Origin: Prevotellaceae bacterium UBA4361
GTDB lineage: Bacteria > Bacteroidota > Bacteroidia > Bacteroidales > Bacteroidaceae
NCBI GenBank assembly: GCA_002393575.1
Contig: DGSN01000032.1
Location: 1 to 23,701 of the forward strand
Direction: 5' to 3'
DNA: 23,701 nucleotides
The notes beneath the pieces are model-generated. The model was not told the origin of the DNA. It worked only from the letters and a program-made list of their open reading frames with translations, and searched no databases. The position numbers and the translations under genes are program-made. Within the stretch, counting starts at the first letter, position 1, and every line of letters begins with the position of its first letter. Positions 23,340-23,701 of the stretch are shown here, in pieces.

Positions 23340-23515
23340 TTCACAGATTGGCAGGTTTCCTGGCTTTCTCCTGAAGAACGCCTTCCCAATTGGAAACGTG
23401 ATTTCCAATCAGTGGCTTCAGTTGTTCTTCTGAAATGGGGAGATTACAGTAGCGGGCACTGTTCAGGATTTTCACCTGATTCCCTCTTATACCTTGAACC
23501 GAAATTCAAAATATC
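23340..23515 (-). ncRNA. cobalamin riboswitch
   Basis: On the minus strand the order is GGTATAAGAGGGAATCAGGTG, GAACAGTGCCCGCTACTGTAA, then AAGCCAGGAAACCTGCC (B12 box, plus 23350-23366), the hallmark conserved segments of the adenosylcobalamin-type riboswitch, in the right order. It ends about 60 nt before the receptor ATG at 23277. When bound it should reduce expression of the receptor and probably the downstream genes. The exact boundaries are approximate. Confidence 0.95.
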
Positions 23516-23528
23516 ACCAATTGCGCTG

Positions 23529-23559
23529 CAAAGGTATGAATAAAATTTGTATCTTTGCA
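23529..23559 (-). promoter_or_regulatory. promoter of the riboswitch and cobalamin operon
   Basis: On the minus strand TACCTTTG (23529-23536) matches TAnnTTTG, with TTG about 21 nt upstream. The start would be near 23522, just before the riboswitch, giving a leader of about 245 nt. Confidence 0.65.
23550..23557 (+). promoter_or_regulatory. possible divergent -7 element
   Basis: TATCTTTG on the plus strand matches TAnnTTTG but has no clear -33. It would drive transcription off the right edge; there is no gene within the window on that side. Confidence 0.25.
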
Positions 23560-23597
23560 ACATATTATTAAAAAAATCAAGAATTAAGCTTAAAAAC

Positions 23598-23699
23598 ACG
23601 TCAGTTCGGTATAAGGAGTCGCTTCGCGAGAAATCTCACAAATCTTCTCAAATCTTACAAATATGAATGAGATTTCGAGAGATTTTGAATAGATTTGTA
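23598..23699 (+). repeat. 102-bp dispersed repeat, copy B
   Basis: Inverted partner of 15029-15130 with about two mismatches (near 23675-23679). It begins ACGTCAGTTCGGTATAAGGA and has AAATCT x3 then AGATTT x3. It lies upstream of the operon promoter, outside any gene, and ends almost at the window edge, so it may continue. Confidence 0.88.
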
Positions 23700-23701
23700 A
23701 G

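Overview
The window looks like a chromosomal segment from a Prevotella-like member of the Bacteroidales. The evidence is several close matches to the Bacteroidetes promoter (-33 TTG/TTTG, -7 TAnnTTTG), a TonB-dependent receptor with an N-terminal carboxypeptidase-regulatory-like domain, lipoproteins with short MKK leaders, little Shine-Dalgarno use, and the CobJ-CbiC, CbiG-CobM and CobK-CbiD fusions. The genus is an inference.

Layout. (1) 1-1118: the 5' end of an unrecognised minus-strand gene (1-133), then about 1 kb of AT-rich DNA with no convincing gene, holding a 12-bp-phased repeat and a palindrome. (2) 1119-4820: a compact, AT-rich accessory locus. A minus-strand XRE repressor and ImmA/IrrE-like metalloprotease are divergent from a plus-strand operon for a two-domain ubiquitin-like (multiubiquitin) protein, an E2-like/E1 (ThiF-fold) fusion, a Cys-rich DUF6527-type protein and a 56-aa protein, ended by a terminator. 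Both promoters carry the same 10-bp operator at the same position. (3) 4970-5192: a consensus promoter and a strong terminator enclosing about 180 nt without a sizeable gene, a candidate small RNA. (4) 5227-23283: an 18-kb minus-strand cobalamin locus. In transcription order it reads promoter, cobalamin riboswitch, two BtuB-like receptors, lipoprotein CbiK, CobJ-CbiC, CobL (CbiE-CbiT), CbiG-CobM, CobK-CbiD, BtuF, BtuC, threonine-phosphate decarboxylase-like CobD, CbiB. (5) 23540-23701: gene-free DNA with a second, inverted copy of a 102-bp repeat also present at 15029-15130.

How the genes work together. The cobalamin locus combines corrinoid uptake (BtuB, BtuF, BtuC; no BtuD ATPase in the window) with cobalt insertion, corrin-ring steps and the aminopropanol arm. 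CbiL/CobI, CbiA, CbiP, CobA and CobU/S/T are not here and must lie elsewhere if the pathway is complete. The larger spacers of this locus contain different repeat families, and one GC-rich palindromic family has entered coding sequence as the CobJ-CbiC linker and the C-terminal tail of CbiG-CobM.

The most exciting part is the ubiquitin-like conjugation locus. Its E1 half has no cysteine after the adenylation site except one in the CxD motif, and it appears to be under XRE/ImmA control through paired identical operators. It resembles recently described bacterial ubiquitination-like (Bub) operons; the regulatory pairing and the 56-aa protein are the parts I do not know to be described.
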